A stretch of 64,000 nucleotides of DNA, from positions 6,696,001 through 6,760,000 of the forward strand of contig NZ_CP023699.1 of NCBI RefSeq assembly GCF_008704495.1, read 5' to 3'. The notes beneath the pieces are model-generated. The model ran no database searches and was not told the DNA's origin. It saw only the letters and a list, made by a program, of their open reading frames with translations. The stretch is from Streptomyces kanamyceticus. GTDB taxonomy: Bacteria > Actinomycetota > Actinomycetes > Streptomycetales > Streptomycetaceae. A program made the translations under genes and the position numbers. The stretch's first letter is position 1. Each line of letters begins with the position of its first letter. Shown here in pieces: positions 9,342-18,160 of the stretch.

Positions 9342-9490
9342 TGACCGTCGGCGTGTTCATATGCACGACCACCCCCTGTAAACCTTTTTCCTTCCGGGCC
9401 GCGGGCACTGCTCCGGGTGCGGGAGAGGCCGCCTGCTTCTGTGGACGGCTGGACTGCGGGGGTCCCGTTCCGAGCGAGAGAGAGATCCGC

Positions 9491-9811
9491 GTGTACGCCA
9501 TCGTGCGCAGCGGTGGTCGCCAGCACAAGGTTGCTGTCGACGACATCGTTGAGGTTGACAAGATTTCCACTGCCAAGGTTGGCGACACGGTCGAGCTCTC
9601 GACCCTGCTCGTTGTCGACGGCGACGCTGTGACCAGCGACCCGTGGGTCCTTGCCGGCATCAAGGTGCAGGCCGAGGTCGTGGACCACCACAAGGGCGTC
9701 AAGATCGACATCCTGCGGTACAAGAACAAGACCGGCTACCGCCGTCGTCAGGGTCACCGTCAGCAGTACACGGCGATCAAGATCACCGGTATCCCGACGG
9801 CTGCGAAGTAA
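9491..9811 (+). CDS. rplU: 50S ribosomal protein bL21
   Basis: 106 residues, starting with GTG at 9491 ([16 protein letters not shown]) after a GAGAGAGA purine stretch. An open frame extends upstream, but the family always starts at this conserved YAIVxSGGxQ motif. The C-terminal block [13 protein letters not shown] is the conserved RNA-binding loop contacting 23S rRNA. rpmA follows after 14 nt and obgE further on, the universal L21-L27-Obg order. The first part of the gene uses T-ending codons (GTT, GCT, ATT) more than its neighbours, as is usual for highly expressed ribosomal protein genes. Confidence 0.98.
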   Translation: MYAIVRSGGRQHKVAVDDIVEVDKISTAKVGDTVELSTLLVVDGDAVTSDPWVLAGIKVQAEVVDHHKGVKIDILRYKNKTGYRRRQGHRQQYTAIKITGIPTAAK

Positions 9812-9825
9812 GGGACTGAGACAAG

Positions 9826-10083
9826 ATGGCACACAAGAAGGGCGCATCGTCCACTCGGAACGGGCGCGATTCCAATGCTCAGCGGCTCGGCGTGAAGCGC
9901 TTCGGCGGTCAGGTCGTCAACGCCGGTGAGATCCTGGTCCGCCAGCGCGGTACCCACTTCCACCCGGGCTCGGGCGTCGGCCGCGGCAAGGACGACACCC
10001 TGTTCGCGCTGGACGCGGGTGCGGTGGAGTTCGGCACCCACCGTGGCCGCAAGGTCGTGAACATCGTTCCGGTCGCCGTCTGA
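9826..10083 (+). CDS. rpmA: 50S ribosomal protein bL27
   Basis: 85 residues, ATG start. The N-terminus [20 protein letters not shown] reaches toward the peptidyl transferase centre in the ribosome. No Firmicutes-style cleavable extension is present. The conserved core contains [21 protein letters not shown]. It lies 14 nt after rplU in the same transcript, and a strong hairpin follows at 10131-10170. Confidence 0.98.
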   Translation: MAHKKGASSTRNGRDSNAQRLGVKRFGGQVVNAGEILVRQRGTHFHPGSGVGRGKDDTLFALDAGAVEFGTHRGRKVVNIVPVAV

Positions 10084-10130
10084 GTCTGTCTTCACGACTG
10101 ACTGGGCGCTCGTCGAGCGATTCCTGCGAG

Positions 10131-10170
10131 GGCGGACCTCTCTTTCCGGTGATCGGGAAGAGGGTCCGCC
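10131..10170 (+). terminator. Terminator after rpmA
   Basis: GGCGGACC at 10131-10138 pairs with GGTCCGCC at 10163-10170, and inner CTTTCC pairs with GGAAG. It is followed by TTTCG. This separates the ribosomal pair from obgE, although partial readthrough is possible. Confidence 0.8.
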
Positions 10171-10250
10171 TTTCGCGTGTTACATGTAAGACATTTCCGT
10201 ACACTCCCTCTGCCCCAAAGGCGTGGGGGGACCCCCAGGAGGCACCAACC

Positions 10251-11690
10251 ATGACCACCTTCGTGGACCGCGTCGAGCTGCATGCCGCCGCGGGTAACGG
10301 GGGCCACGGCTGTGCCTCCGTCCACCGTGAGAAGTTCAAGCCGCTCGGCGGCCCCGACGGCGGCAACGGCGGTCGCGGCGGCGACGTGATCCTGGTCGTC
10401 GACCAGGACGTCACCACGCTCCTCGACTACCACCACAGCCCGCACCGCAAGGCCACCAACGGCCAGCCCGGCGCCGGTGACAACCGCTCCGGCAAGGACG
10501 GCCAGGACCTGGTCCTGCCCGTCCCCGACGGCACGGTCGTCCTCGACAAGGAAGGCAACGTGCTCGCCGACCTGGTCGGCCAGGGCACCACCTTCGTCGC
10601 GGGCCAGGGCGGCCGCGGCGGCCTGGGCAACGCGGCGCTCGCCTCCGCCCGGCGCAAGGCCCCCGGCTTCGCGCTGCTCGGTGTGCCCGGCGAGGAGCGG
10701 GACGTCGTCCTGGAGCTCAAGACCGTCGCCGACGTCGCGCTCGTGGGCTACCCGAGTGCGGGCAAGTCCTCGCTGATCTCCGTGCTGAGCGCGGCGAAGC
10801 CGAAGATCGCGGACTACCCGTTCACCACGCTCGTCCCCAACCTCGGTGTGGTGACGGCGGGTTCGACCGTCTACACCGTCGCGGACGTGCCGGGGCTCAT
10901 CCCCGGCGCCAGCCAGGGCCGCGGCCTCGGCCTTGAGTTCCTGCGGCACGTCGAGCGGTGCAGCGTGCTCGTGCACGTCCTGGACACGGCGACCCTGGAG
11001 TCCGACCGCGACCCCGTCTCCGACCTCGACGTCATCGAGGCCGAGCTGCGGGAGTACGGCGCGGGCCTGGAGAACCGTCCTCGCATCGTCGTCCTCAACA
11101 AGATCGACGTACCCGACGGACAGGACCTCGCCGACCTGGTCAGGCCCGACCTGGAGGAGCGCGGCTACCGCGTCTTCGAGGTGTCGGCCGTGGCGCACAA
11201 GGGCCTCAAGGAGCTGTCCTTCGGCCTTGCCGAGCTGGTCGGGGCGGCGCGTGCCGCCAAGCCGAAGGAGGAGGCGACCCGCATCGTCATCCGTCCCAAG
11301 GCCGTCGACGACTCCGGCTTCACGGTCAAGCGCGAGGAGGACGGCATCTACCGCGTGCGCGGCGAGAAGCCGGAGCGCTGGATCCGCCAGACCGACTTCA
11401 ACAACGACGAGGCCGTCGGCTACCTCGCGGACCGGCTCAGCCGCCTCGGCGTCGAGGACGAGCTGATGAAGGCGGGCGCCCGCAACGGCGACGGCGTCGC
11501 CATCGGCCCCGAGGAGAACGCGGTCGTCTTCGACTGGGAGCCGACGATGATGGCCGGTGCGGAGATGCTCGGCCGTCGTGGCGAGGACCACCGCCTCGAA
11601 GCGCCCCGGCCTGCCGCTCAGCGGCGCAGGGACCGCGAGGCGGAGCGGGACGAGGCGCAGCGCGAGTACGACGACTTCAACCCGTTCTAA
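10251..11690 (+). CDS. obgE: Obg family GTPase
   Basis: 479 residues from ATG 10251, with AGGAGG at 10237-10242. The N-terminal glycine-rich Obg fold (about 1-158) contains many GG/GNGG turns. The G domain has P-loop [10 protein letters not shown] (about 165-174), G3 [10 protein letters not shown] and G4 LNKID. A C-terminal OCT domain follows (about 345-420), then a charged tail rich in R/E. Obg binds the large ribosomal subunit, links GTP/ppGpp level to ribosome assembly and, in Streptomyces, to the onset of aerial growth (known from the family). It has its own strong ribosome site and lies after the rpmA terminator, so an independent promoter in 10171-10236 is likely. A 23-bp tandem duplication spans the stop codon. 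Confidence 0.97.
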   Translation: MTTFVDRVELHAAAGNGGHGCASVHREKFKPLGGPDGGNGGRGGDVILVVDQDVTTLLDYHHSPHRKATNGQPGAGDNRSGKDGQDLVLPVPDGTVVLDKEGNVLADLVGQGTTFVAGQGGRGGLGNAALASARRKAPGFALLGVPGEERDVVLELKTVADVALVGYPSAGKSSLISVLSAAKPKIADYPFTTLVPNLGVVTAGSTVYTVADVPGLIPGASQGRGLGLEFLRHVERCSVLVHVLDTATLESDRDPVSDLDVIEAELREYGAGLENRPRIVVLNKIDVPDGQDLADLVRPDLEERGYRVFEVSAVAHKGLKELSFGLAELVGAARAAKPKEEATRIVIRPKAVDDSGFTVKREEDGIYRVRGEKPERWIRQTDFNNDEAVGYLADRLSRLGVEDELMKAGARNGDGVAIGPEENAVVFDWEPTMMAGAEMLGRRGEDHRLEAPRPAAQRRRDREAERDEAQREYDDFNPF

Positions 11691-11721
11691 GCGCACGATT
11701 CAACCCGTTCTCAGCGCACGA
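11676..11721 (+). repeat. 23-bp tandem duplication across the obgE stop codon
   Basis: Positions 11676-11698 repeat at 11699-11721 with one mismatch (A/C in the stop-codon position of the second copy). The first copy holds the real TAA; the second lies in the 3' untranslated region just before the terminator. Confidence 0.9.
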
Positions 11722-11758
11722 GAAGGGCCCCGGAGCTTCTGCTCCGGGGCCCTTCTCG
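11719..11758. terminator. Bidirectional terminator between obgE and the convergent transferase gene
   Basis: Perfect 18-bp arms 11719-11736 and 11741-11758 around a TTCT loop. It serves obgE on the plus strand and the minus-strand gene whose stop is at 11770. Confidence 0.95.
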
Positions 11759-11769
11759 TATGTCGGCGC

Positions 11770-13866
11770 TTACGCGGTGACCGAGTCCTCCGCGCCGTTC
11801 TGTTCGGCGTTCGTCGGGTCCAGTTCCATCTCCTCCGCCGCGTCCTGTGCGGCGCGCTGGCCGGGGATCTCCGCGTCGACGCGGACCGACATGCGCACCC
11901 GGCGCTCGTCGGCCTTGGCGCACAGGGCCAGGGCCGCCTCGTTGAAGCGGGCGAGCGAGGGTGGGTCCGAGGGGCCCAGGAGGTGCTCCTTGAGCCCGGC
12001 CCTGGCCTCCGCGTACGCGTCGAGCTCAGGGGTGCGTACGGCCGTCAGGAGGTCCGTCACGCCGTCGGCGTCGGGGCTGAGGATCGTCGCCGCCGACGCG
12101 GTCGGGAAGTTCGCCCGGAACTCCGCCTCGGACATGCCCGCCGTGTTGGCCACGGCGTACGGCTTCTCGCTGGTCAGCCAGTCGGAGACGACCGAGGAGA
12201 CATCACTGATCAGCAGGTCGGCCTGGTTGAAGCAGGAGAAGATCGCCGGTCGTGCGGAGGTGACGATCTGGTGCTCCCACTCGGGGAAGGAGGCCCAGAA
12301 CGCCGTCTCCCAGGCGGCCGTCGCCGCGGCCACCGCGGCCTGCGCGTCGCCGTCGGGGGCGCCCTGGAGCATCATCCGCTCCTGTTCGTCCGCGCTCTTG
12401 CGGAACTTGCGGGCGGTCAGCTCGTCGAGCGCCGCGGTGCGCAGCTCCAGCTCGGCGGCGGCCTCGGGGCCGGGGCGCGCGCCGGAGCGCTTGGTGTTGG
12501 CCGCCAGGATCAGCGCCTTGATGCGCTCGTTGGCGGCGCCCGCCTCAGGGTTCTGCGAGCCGGTCATCGGGTGCGGCTTGTAGAGGAGGCGCACACCGGG
12601 GTCGGCGAGCAGCTCGCGCACGATGTTCTCGCCCGCCAGCACCACCGAGGTGTTGCCGGGGTTGCCGTCCCAGCCCTCCCAGGTGGGGGCGTACAGGACG
12701 GTCGTGTACTGGCCCGTGGGGGCGCCGGTCGACGGCAGGATCGGGGACAGCTGGGGGCGGCCGACCTCGACCACGTCCTTGTCCTCGACGCCGATGTCGG
12801 CGGCCTGGTAGCGGTCGCGCGCGGCGGGACCCGCCACCCACACCTCGTCGTACGCCTTGGCGTACGGGTTGCAGGACGACAGCTTGTCGCTCTCGCCGTG
12901 GTTGATGAAGGCGTGCTTGATGGTGGGGATGCGCAGGACCTGCGAGGTCTTCGCGGCGTTCGCCGGGTGCAGCATCATCTTCAGCGTCGACGTCTCCAGG
13001 GAGAACAGCGTCGCGACCTTCGGGAAGCAGATGATCGGGACGTCCGTGGCGTCGATCTTCTGCACCATGAACCGTTCGCGCAGCACGATCAGCGGCTTGC
13101 CGTCGAGCTGGGAGAGGGTGGAGAGCCACATGTTGGCCTGGTAGGCGGACGTGGTGCCGCCGGAGAAGTACATCGCGACGGTCGGCTGGTAGTCGGCGAG
13201 CCACTCGTCGAGCCACTCCAGGACCCGCTGGTCGTTCTTCGCGCGCTTCTTCGGCAGCAGCCAGGTGGCGAGGTGGAGCGCACCGGCGCCGATGAGCGCG
13301 ATGGAGATGCCGAGCCCGATGCCGCCCCAGTAGGCGTCCGTGGTCACCGCGGTGAACATCAGGCCGATGGTGCCGGGCACCGAGAAGGTCAGCAGGCGGT
13401 GGGCCTGGCGGCGCGAGAGGATCCGCGGGGGAGCCGCCGTGAGGTGCAGCTTCGACGTGTCGACGTTGCGCGTGACGATCGGCAGCGCGCGGCTGCGGCG
13501 CACGAGCACGGCGGCGGCCTGGCAGCCGAAGTGCAGGGCGTAGAAGGCGAGCAGCGCGATCGTCAGGGGAGACTGCTCGGCCAGGGGCGCGATGTCGTCG
13601 ATGCGCAGCAGGCCGACCAGGATCAGCATGTCGCGCAGGAGCTGGCGCACCGTGACGTCGAAGCGGATCTTGCCAAGGAGGGAGAGCAGCCCCGGCTGCT
13701 TGTACTGCAGATAGATGTCGAGCGCGAGGTTCGCCACGGCCGCGGCGACGAACACCGGGACGTAGGGGAGCAGCGCGGTCACGAGCTGGGTCGTGAAGAG
13801 CGCGAGCATCGCGAACAGCGCGGAGAGCTGCACGATGCGACGGGGGGCGAGTCCGGCAGAGGGCAC
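11770..13866 (-). CDS. Membrane CDP-glycerol glycerophosphotransferase-like protein (teichoic-acid type)
   Basis: 698 residues from GTG at 13866, chosen because AGGAG lies 9 nt upstream (13880-13876). Longer open frames upstream lack a site. Residues 1-230 hold several transmembrane helices (for example LSALFAMLALFTTQLVTALL and VPGTIGLMFTAVTTDAYWGG). The C-terminal half matches the Glyphos_transf fold: HAFINHGESDK, VGRPQLSPI, LYAPTWEGWDGN, LLYKPHPMTG and ADLLISDVSSVVSDWL, where His and the LISDxSS motif are active-site features in TagF-type enzymes. It probably transfers glycerol-phosphate or a related unit to a cell-wall glycopolymer at the inner membrane face. It lies on the opposite strand between obgE and proB, and its 3' end shares the terminator at 11719-11758. 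The membrane N-domain fused to the catalytic domain is noteworthy. Confidence 0.85.
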   Translation of the reverse strand: MPSAGLAPRRIVQLSALFAMLALFTTQLVTALLPYVPVFVAAAVANLALDIYLQYKQPGLLSLLGKIRFDVTVRQLLRDMLILVGLLRIDDIAPLAEQSPLTIALLAFYALHFGCQAAAVLVRRSRALPIVTRNVDTSKLHLTAAPPRILSRRQAHRLLTFSVPGTIGLMFTAVTTDAYWGGIGLGISIALIGAGALHLATWLLPKKRAKNDQRVLEWLDEWLADYQPTVAMYFSGGTTSAYQANMWLSTLSQLDGKPLIVLRERFMVQKIDATDVPIICFPKVATLFSLETSTLKMMLHPANAAKTSQVLRIPTIKHAFINHGESDKLSSCNPYAKAYDEVWVAGPAARDRYQAADIGVEDKDVVEVGRPQLSPILPSTGAPTGQYTTVLYAPTWEGWDGNPGNTSVVLAGENIVRELLADPGVRLLYKPHPMTGSQNPEAGAANERIKALILAANTKRSGARPGPEAAAELELRTAALDELTARKFRKSADEQERMMLQGAPDGDAQAAVAAATAAWETAFWASFPEWEHQIVTSARPAIFSCFNQADLLISDVSSVVSDWLTSEKPYAVANTAGMSEAEFRANFPTASAATILSPDADGVTDLLTAVRTPELDAYAEARAGLKEHLLGPSDPPSLARFNEAALALCAKADERRVRMSVRVDAEIPGQRAAQDAAEEMELDPTNAEQNGAEDSVTA

Positions 13867-14096
13867 GGGCTTTGGCTCCTGGCGGGGATGGGGGGAGGGG
13901 AGACTGGGGGAAGTCGGCCACTGACCGTATGACGTGCGAAGGGTCCCTAGCAATTTTTCGTGACCACAATCACCGATTAAAGGGGCAAAGGGACTGAACC
14001 TCGGAGGCCTTTTCCCCCTCTGACTTAAATACACCTCTCGAAGAGGCCCCCGTTCCGCCCCTCGGAATGCGGCGGCGTACCCGCTGTGACCTCGCG

Positions 14097-14102
14097 TAGA
14101 TT
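14097..14102 (+). promoter_or_regulatory. Candidate -10 box for proB
   Basis: TAGATT, matching the Streptomyces TANNNT -10, 60 bp before the proB start. I cannot assign a convincing -35. The same 295-bp gap (13867-14161) must also hold the divergent promoter. It has an unusually A/T-rich stretch near 13950-13985 and a small CCTCT/AGAGG hairpin at 14034-14046. Confidence 0.4.
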
Positions 14103-14161
14103 GCTGGTCCGGAGCTCGGGGAGCACGGCTCCGACGCAATCGGGATCACTTGGGGAAACGC

Positions 14162-15289
14162 GTGGCAGCGGCAAGGCAGTCAGTGGCAGAAGCGCGGCGG
14201 GTCGTCGTCAAGATCGGTTCCTCATCCTTGACCACCGCATCGGGGGGCCTGGACGCGGACCGCGTTGACGCGCTGGTCGACGTACTGGCCAAAAGTCGCG
14301 GAGGCGGTGAGCGCGAGATCGTGCTCGTCTCGTCCGGTGCCATCGCGGCGGGGCTCGCGCCGCTCGGTCTGGTGCGGCGCCCCAAGGACCTCGCCCGGCA
14401 GCAGGCCGCCGCCAGCGTCGGCCAGGGCCTGCTCGTGGCCCGCTACACCGCGTCCTTCGCGCGCTACGGCGTACGGGTCGGTCAGGTGCTCCTGACCTCG
14501 GACGACATGGCGCGCAGGGCCCACCACCGCAACGCGTCCCGCACCCTCGACCAGCTCCTGGCGATGGGCGCGCTGCCCGTCGTGAACGAGAACGACACCG
14601 TGGCGACCGACGAGATCCGCTTCGGCGACAACGACCGGCTCGCCGCCCTCGTCGCCCACCTCGTCCACGCCGACCTGCTCGTCCTGCTCTCCGACGTGGA
14701 CGGTCTGTACGACGGCGACCCCGCGAAGCCGGGCACGTCGAGGATCTCCGAGGTCGCCGGGCCCGCCGACATCGCGCACGTACAGATCGGCAGCGCGGGC
14801 AAGGCGGGCGTCGGCACCGGCGGCATGGTCACCAAGGTCGAGGCCGCGCGGATCGCCGCGGCCGCCGGGATCCCGGTGGTGCTCACCTCCGCGAGCCAGG
14901 CGGGCGACGCGCTCGCGGGCCGCGCCACGGGGACGTACTTCCACCGCACGGGACGCCGCTCGGCCGACCGGCTCCTCTGGCTGCAGCACGCCTCGGAGCC
15001 GCGCGGCGCGCTCACCCTGGACGACGGGGCGGTGCGCGCGGTCGTCGAGGGGCGCAAGTCGCTGCTTCCCGCGGGGATCGCCGCGGTCGAGGGTGACTTC
15101 GGCGCGGGCGACCCGGTCGAACTGAGGGACGCCGAGGGGCGCCCTGTCGCGCGCGGACTGGTGAATTTCGACGCCAAGGAACTCCCGCAGCTGCTCGGCC
15201 GCTCCACCCGGGACCTGGCGCGCGAACTAGGACCTGCGTACGAACGAGAGGTCGTGCACAGGGACGACTTGGTCCTGCTGCACGGGTAG
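14162..15289 (+). CDS. proB: Glutamate 5-kinase
   Basis: 375 residues from GTG 14162; a TTG at 14150 is an in-frame alternative. It catalyses the first step of proline synthesis, ATP-dependent phosphorylation of glutamate. The amino-acid kinase domain (about 1-260) contains VVVKIGSSSLT, VSSGAIAAG, VVNENDTVATDE and GTGGMVTKVEAA. The C-terminal PUA domain starts at about residue 275 (RGALTLDDGAV). Proline feedback inhibition is a family property. proA lies 800 bp downstream, separated by one small gene, so proB and proA are near neighbours but not tightly coupled here. Confidence 0.96.
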   Translation: MAAARQSVAEARRVVVKIGSSSLTTASGGLDADRVDALVDVLAKSRGGGEREIVLVSSGAIAAGLAPLGLVRRPKDLARQQAAASVGQGLLVARYTASFARYGVRVGQVLLTSDDMARRAHHRNASRTLDQLLAMGALPVVNENDTVATDEIRFGDNDRLAALVAHLVHADLLVLLSDVDGLYDGDPAKPGTSRISEVAGPADIAHVQIGSAGKAGVGTGGMVTKVEAARIAAAAGIPVVLTSASQAGDALAGRATGTYFHRTGRRSADRLLWLQHASEPRGALTLDDGAVRAVVEGRKSLLPAGIAAVEGDFGAGDPVELRDAEGRPVARGLVNFDAKELPQLLGRSTRDLARELGPAYEREVVHRDDLVLLHG

Positions 15290-15433
15290 CCGCGCATCGT
15301 TCGAGGTCGCGATCGCTCGTCCGTCACACGAGCCCCATCCGTCCCGGCCGAAAACCGCCGCGAACGCTCCGCGCGGACCGGCCCGTGGGAGGTGAAACTC
15401 CCCAAAACCGCCCCGCGGGACCGCTTGGCCTGC

Positions 15434-15446
15434 TCAACTTTGTTGA
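15434..15446. promoter_or_regulatory. Small inverted repeat upstream of the proB-proA spacer gene
   Basis: TCAAC-TTT-GTTGA, a perfect 5-bp dyad about 58 bp before the next start. It could be an operator; nothing else supports this. Confidence 0.25.
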
Positions 15447-15503
15447 AGACAGTTCTGCATGACCGTTGCGTATCCGCACCACCATTGCGTAAAGGAGGCC
15501 GTC

Positions 15504-15992
15504 GTGAGACGAGTGCGCCCGGGGGCGGCGTCCCGCGGTTCGGCTGAGCGGGCGCTGACGAGCGTCGCCGCGGGAGCGGCCTACGAGAGCGACCCGTACG
15601 AGGCGCACGAGGGCGAAGCGCGCGAGAGCCGGGAGGGCGAGACGGTGGAGGCGCCCCGACTGTGGCACGTCACGCTGAGCGTCTCGGGCGCCGAAGCCCC
15701 GTTGAAGGAGGTCAGGCGCGGTCTTGAGCAGCTCGCCCACGACCATCCCTTTCTCCTCACCAGCAGGTACGCGCCCGACCACGCGGAGATCCGCTACTGG
15801 GAAGAGGCCCGCGATCTGCACGACGCGGCCGCGGTCGCGCTGCGGCTCTGGGGCGAGCACCGGCAGAGCGCGCAGCTGCCGCCGTGGGAGATCGTGGGGC
15901 TCGAAGTGATCGACCGCGACACATATCACCAGCGGATCGCGGAAGGGTACGGCCCGCTGCCCGCGACGCCGGTGGGCGTGCACCCGTTTTGA
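15504..15992 (+). CDS. Conserved hypothetical protein between proB and proA
   Basis: 162 residues from GTG 15504, chosen because AAAGGAGG at 15491-15498 lies 5 nt upstream; an in-frame ATG at 15459 has no such site. The first 60 residues are variable and acidic. The C-terminal 95 residues form a compact domain ([19 protein letters not shown], then [20 protein letters not shown]) with alternating strands and helices. I believe a homologue occupies the same place in other Streptomyces, but I do not know a function. Its position suggests a link to proline synthesis only by neighbourhood. Confidence 0.75.
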   Translation: MRRVRPGAASRGSAERALTSVAAGAAYESDPYEAHEGEARESREGETVEAPRLWHVTLSVSGAEAPLKEVRRGLEQLAHDHPFLLTSRYAPDHAEIRYWEEARDLHDAAAVALRLWGEHRQSAQLPPWEIVGLEVIDRDTYHQRIAEGYGPLPATPVGVHPF

Positions 15993-16077
15993 GCCGTCCT
16001 CCGCGGACACCTCGGGAACAGGCGGCCCCCCGGTCTCGGGGACTGGAATATCGGGTGGTCGGCCGCCGCGCGGGGAT

Positions 16078-16083
16078 TACGCT
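16078..16083 (+). promoter_or_regulatory. -10 box for a leaderless proA transcript
   Basis: TACGCT ends 6 nt before the proA ATG at 16090, and no ribosome site is visible upstream of that ATG. This spacing puts the start of transcription on or next to the start codon. Confidence 0.5.
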
Positions 16084-16089
16084 GCGGGC

Positions 16090-17382
16090 ATGACGTCGCT
16101 CTCTCCCGTCTCGCCCTACGACAACCTCTCGCCGGTCGCTCAGGCCGCCTACCGCGCCCGCGGCGCCGGGGCCACGCTCGCGCCACTGCCGCGCTCCGTC
16201 AAGGACGACGCGCTGCTCGCGATCGCCGACGCCCTCGAGGTGCGGACCGCCGAGATCGTCGAGGCCAACGCCAAGGACACCGCGCGCGCCCGCGAGGCCG
16301 GTACCAGCGAGTCGATCGTGGACCGGCTCACCCTCACCCCCGAGCGGGTCCGCGCCATCGCCGCCGACGTGCGCGACGTGGCGGCCCTGCCCGACCCCGT
16401 CGGCGAGGTCGTCCGCGGCTCGACCCTGCCCAACGGCATCGACCTGCGCCAGGTCCGCGTCCCGCTCGGCGTCGTCGGGATCATCTACGAGGCCCGCCCG
16501 AACGTCACCGTGGACGCGGCCGCCCTCTGCCTGAAGTCCGGCAACGCCGTGCTCCTGAGGGGCTCGTCGTCGGCGTACGCGTCGAACACGGCCCTGGTGC
16601 GCGTGCTGCGCGACGCGGTGCACGGGGCGGGCCTGCCCGCCGACGCCGTCCAGCTCGTCCCCGGCGAGAACCGTGATTCCGTACGGGAGTTGATGCGCGC
16701 CCGCGGCCTCGTCGACGTGCTCATCCCGCGCGGCGGCGCCTCGCTGATCAAGACCGTCGTCGAGGAGTCCACCGTCCCGGTCATCGAGACCGGCACCGGC
16801 AACTGCCACGTGTACGTGGACGCGCAGGCCGACCTCGACATGGCCGTCGACATCCTGATCAACTCCAAGGCGCAGCGCCCCAGCGTCTGCAACTCCGCCG
16901 AGACGCTGCTCGTGCACCGGGACATCGCCGACGCCTTCCTGCCGCGCGCCCTGGACGCCCTCGCCGAGGCGGGCGTCACCGTCCACGCCGACGAGCGCGT
17001 CCTCACGTACGCGGAGGGCAGCAAGGCCACCGTCGTGCCCGCGACGACCGAGGACTGGGAGACCGAGTACCTCTCGTACGACATCGCCGCCGGTGTCGTC
17101 GACACCCTGGAGCAGGCCGTCGAGCACATCCGCCTGTGGACCTCCGGGCACACCGAGGCCATCGTCACCACCTCGCAGCAGGCCGCGCGCCGCTTCACGC
17201 AGCTCGTGGACTCCACGACGGTCGCCGTGAACGCCTCCACGCGCTTCACCGACGGCGGCCAGTTCGGCTTCGGCGCCGAGATCGGCATCTCCACGCAGAA
17301 GCTGCACGCGCGCGGGCCGATGGGGCTGCCCGAGCTCACCTCGACGAAGTACATCGTGACGGGCGACGGTCACATCCGCTGA
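16090..17382 (+). CDS. proA: Gamma-glutamyl phosphate reductase (glutamate-5-semialdehyde dehydrogenase)
   Basis: 430 residues, ATG start. It reduces glutamyl-5-phosphate with NADPH in proline synthesis. Visible family motifs are [17 protein letters not shown] (about 130-146), the catalytic cysteine C267 in [12 protein letters not shown], and the C-terminal [20 protein letters not shown]. Length matches the family. It appears to have its own promoter (-10 at 16078-16083) rather than relying on proB. Confidence 0.97.
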   Translation: MTSLSPVSPYDNLSPVAQAAYRARGAGATLAPLPRSVKDDALLAIADALEVRTAEIVEANAKDTARAREAGTSESIVDRLTLTPERVRAIAADVRDVAALPDPVGEVVRGSTLPNGIDLRQVRVPLGVVGIIYEARPNVTVDAAALCLKSGNAVLLRGSSSAYASNTALVRVLRDAVHGAGLPADAVQLVPGENRDSVRELMRARGLVDVLIPRGGASLIKTVVEESTVPVIETGTGNCHVYVDAQADLDMAVDILINSKAQRPSVCNSAETLLVHRDIADAFLPRALDALAEAGVTVHADERVLTYAEGSKATVVPATTEDWETEYLSYDIAAGVVDTLEQAVEHIRLWTSGHTEAIVTTSQQAARRFTQLVDSTTVAVNASTRFTDGGQFGFGAEIGISTQKLHARGPMGLPELTSTKYIVTGDGHIR

Positions 17383-17432
17383 ATTCCCGTACCGTCTGCC
17401 CAAATTGCCCCTTCCAGGTCTAGGCTGGAAGG

Positions 17433-18044
17433 GTGCCGGAGGACGTGGGGGGCACGCCGTCGTTCCCTGACGGCGGGGAGCCCGACGACGACCGCGACCG
17501 CGGGGGTGCGGACGAAGAGTTCGCCTCCGTGGTCTTCGACGAGGACTTCGTGCGGGCCGCGGAGATCCATGAACCGACCGCCGTGGAGCGGCTGCTCGCC
17601 GCCGCGCAGGCCCGCGCCGAGGCCTCCGAAGCGGAAGCCCGCAGGGCCCGCACCCGGGGCCCCGGCCACGACTCTCCGGACGACGACCTCTACGAGGACG
17701 GTTTCGGCGTCGACGGCGCGGAGTTCGGCGCGGACGACGACCTTGACGACGCGTACGAACACGACCCCTTCGAGGAGCGGTACGGCCGCCCGGGCCGCCA
17801 CCTGGGAAGAGCCCGCTGGCACCGCCCCGTCGCCTGGATGCTCGCCCTCGTGATGGGCATCGGCATGGTCGCGCTCGCCTTCACCGCGGTGTACCGAGGC
17901 GCCTCGTCCAGCCGCCAGGAGAGGGTGCCCGCACCCGCCTCCACCGAAGTCGGGCAGAGCGCCGACAAGGAGCCGTCGACCGCGCCCTCCGCCTCCGCCG
18001 AGTTCGGCGGCGCCGCCGTCCCCGCGGTGCCGCGCACGCCATGA
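17433..18044 (+). CDS. Acidic single-pass membrane protein with SVVFDEDFVRAA motif
   Basis: 203 residues, GTG start. The N-terminal cytoplasmic part is strongly acidic and carries EFASVVFDEDFVRAAEIHEP at about 29-48. One transmembrane helix (MLALVMGIGMVALAFTAVY) lies near 133-153, followed by a short Ser/Pro/Ala-rich tail probably outside. The motif recurs in the next gene (SVVFDESFVRAARLQEF), so the two are related at the N-terminus and may share a binding partner. TAGGCT at 17421-17426 lies 6 nt before the GTG, suggesting a leaderless mRNA. A 9-bp inverted repeat (17409-17417 / 17425-17433) overlaps this promoter. Function unknown; I vaguely recall the homologous S. coelicolor locus being linked to spore-wall proteins, which I cannot verify. 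Confidence 0.8.
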   Translation: MPEDVGGTPSFPDGGEPDDDRDRGGADEEFASVVFDEDFVRAAEIHEPTAVERLLAAAQARAEASEAEARRARTRGPGHDSPDDDLYEDGFGVDGAEFGADDDLDDAYEHDPFEERYGRPGRHLGRARWHRPVAWMLALVMGIGMVALAFTAVYRGASSSRQERVPAPASTEVGQSADKEPSTAPSASAEFGGAAVPAVPRTP

Positions 18045-18126
18045 CGGCGCGCGGCGCGCACCCCGCGATGGCGTGAACCCGCTCCCACCTGTGAAGAGTT
18101 GTCGGAACTTGTCGTGTACCAGGGCG

Positions 18127-18154
18127 TTTACCTGAGGTCCCGGAGACCTAACCT
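18127..18154 (+). promoter_or_regulatory. Promoter of a leaderless transcript for the 18161 gene
   Basis: TTTACC at 18127-18132, a 16-bp spacer and TAACCT at 18149-18154, then 6 nt to ATG 18161. The spacer holds a partial dyad (AGGTC...GACCT) that could be an operator. Confidence 0.6.
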
Positions 18155-18160
18155 GAATGT

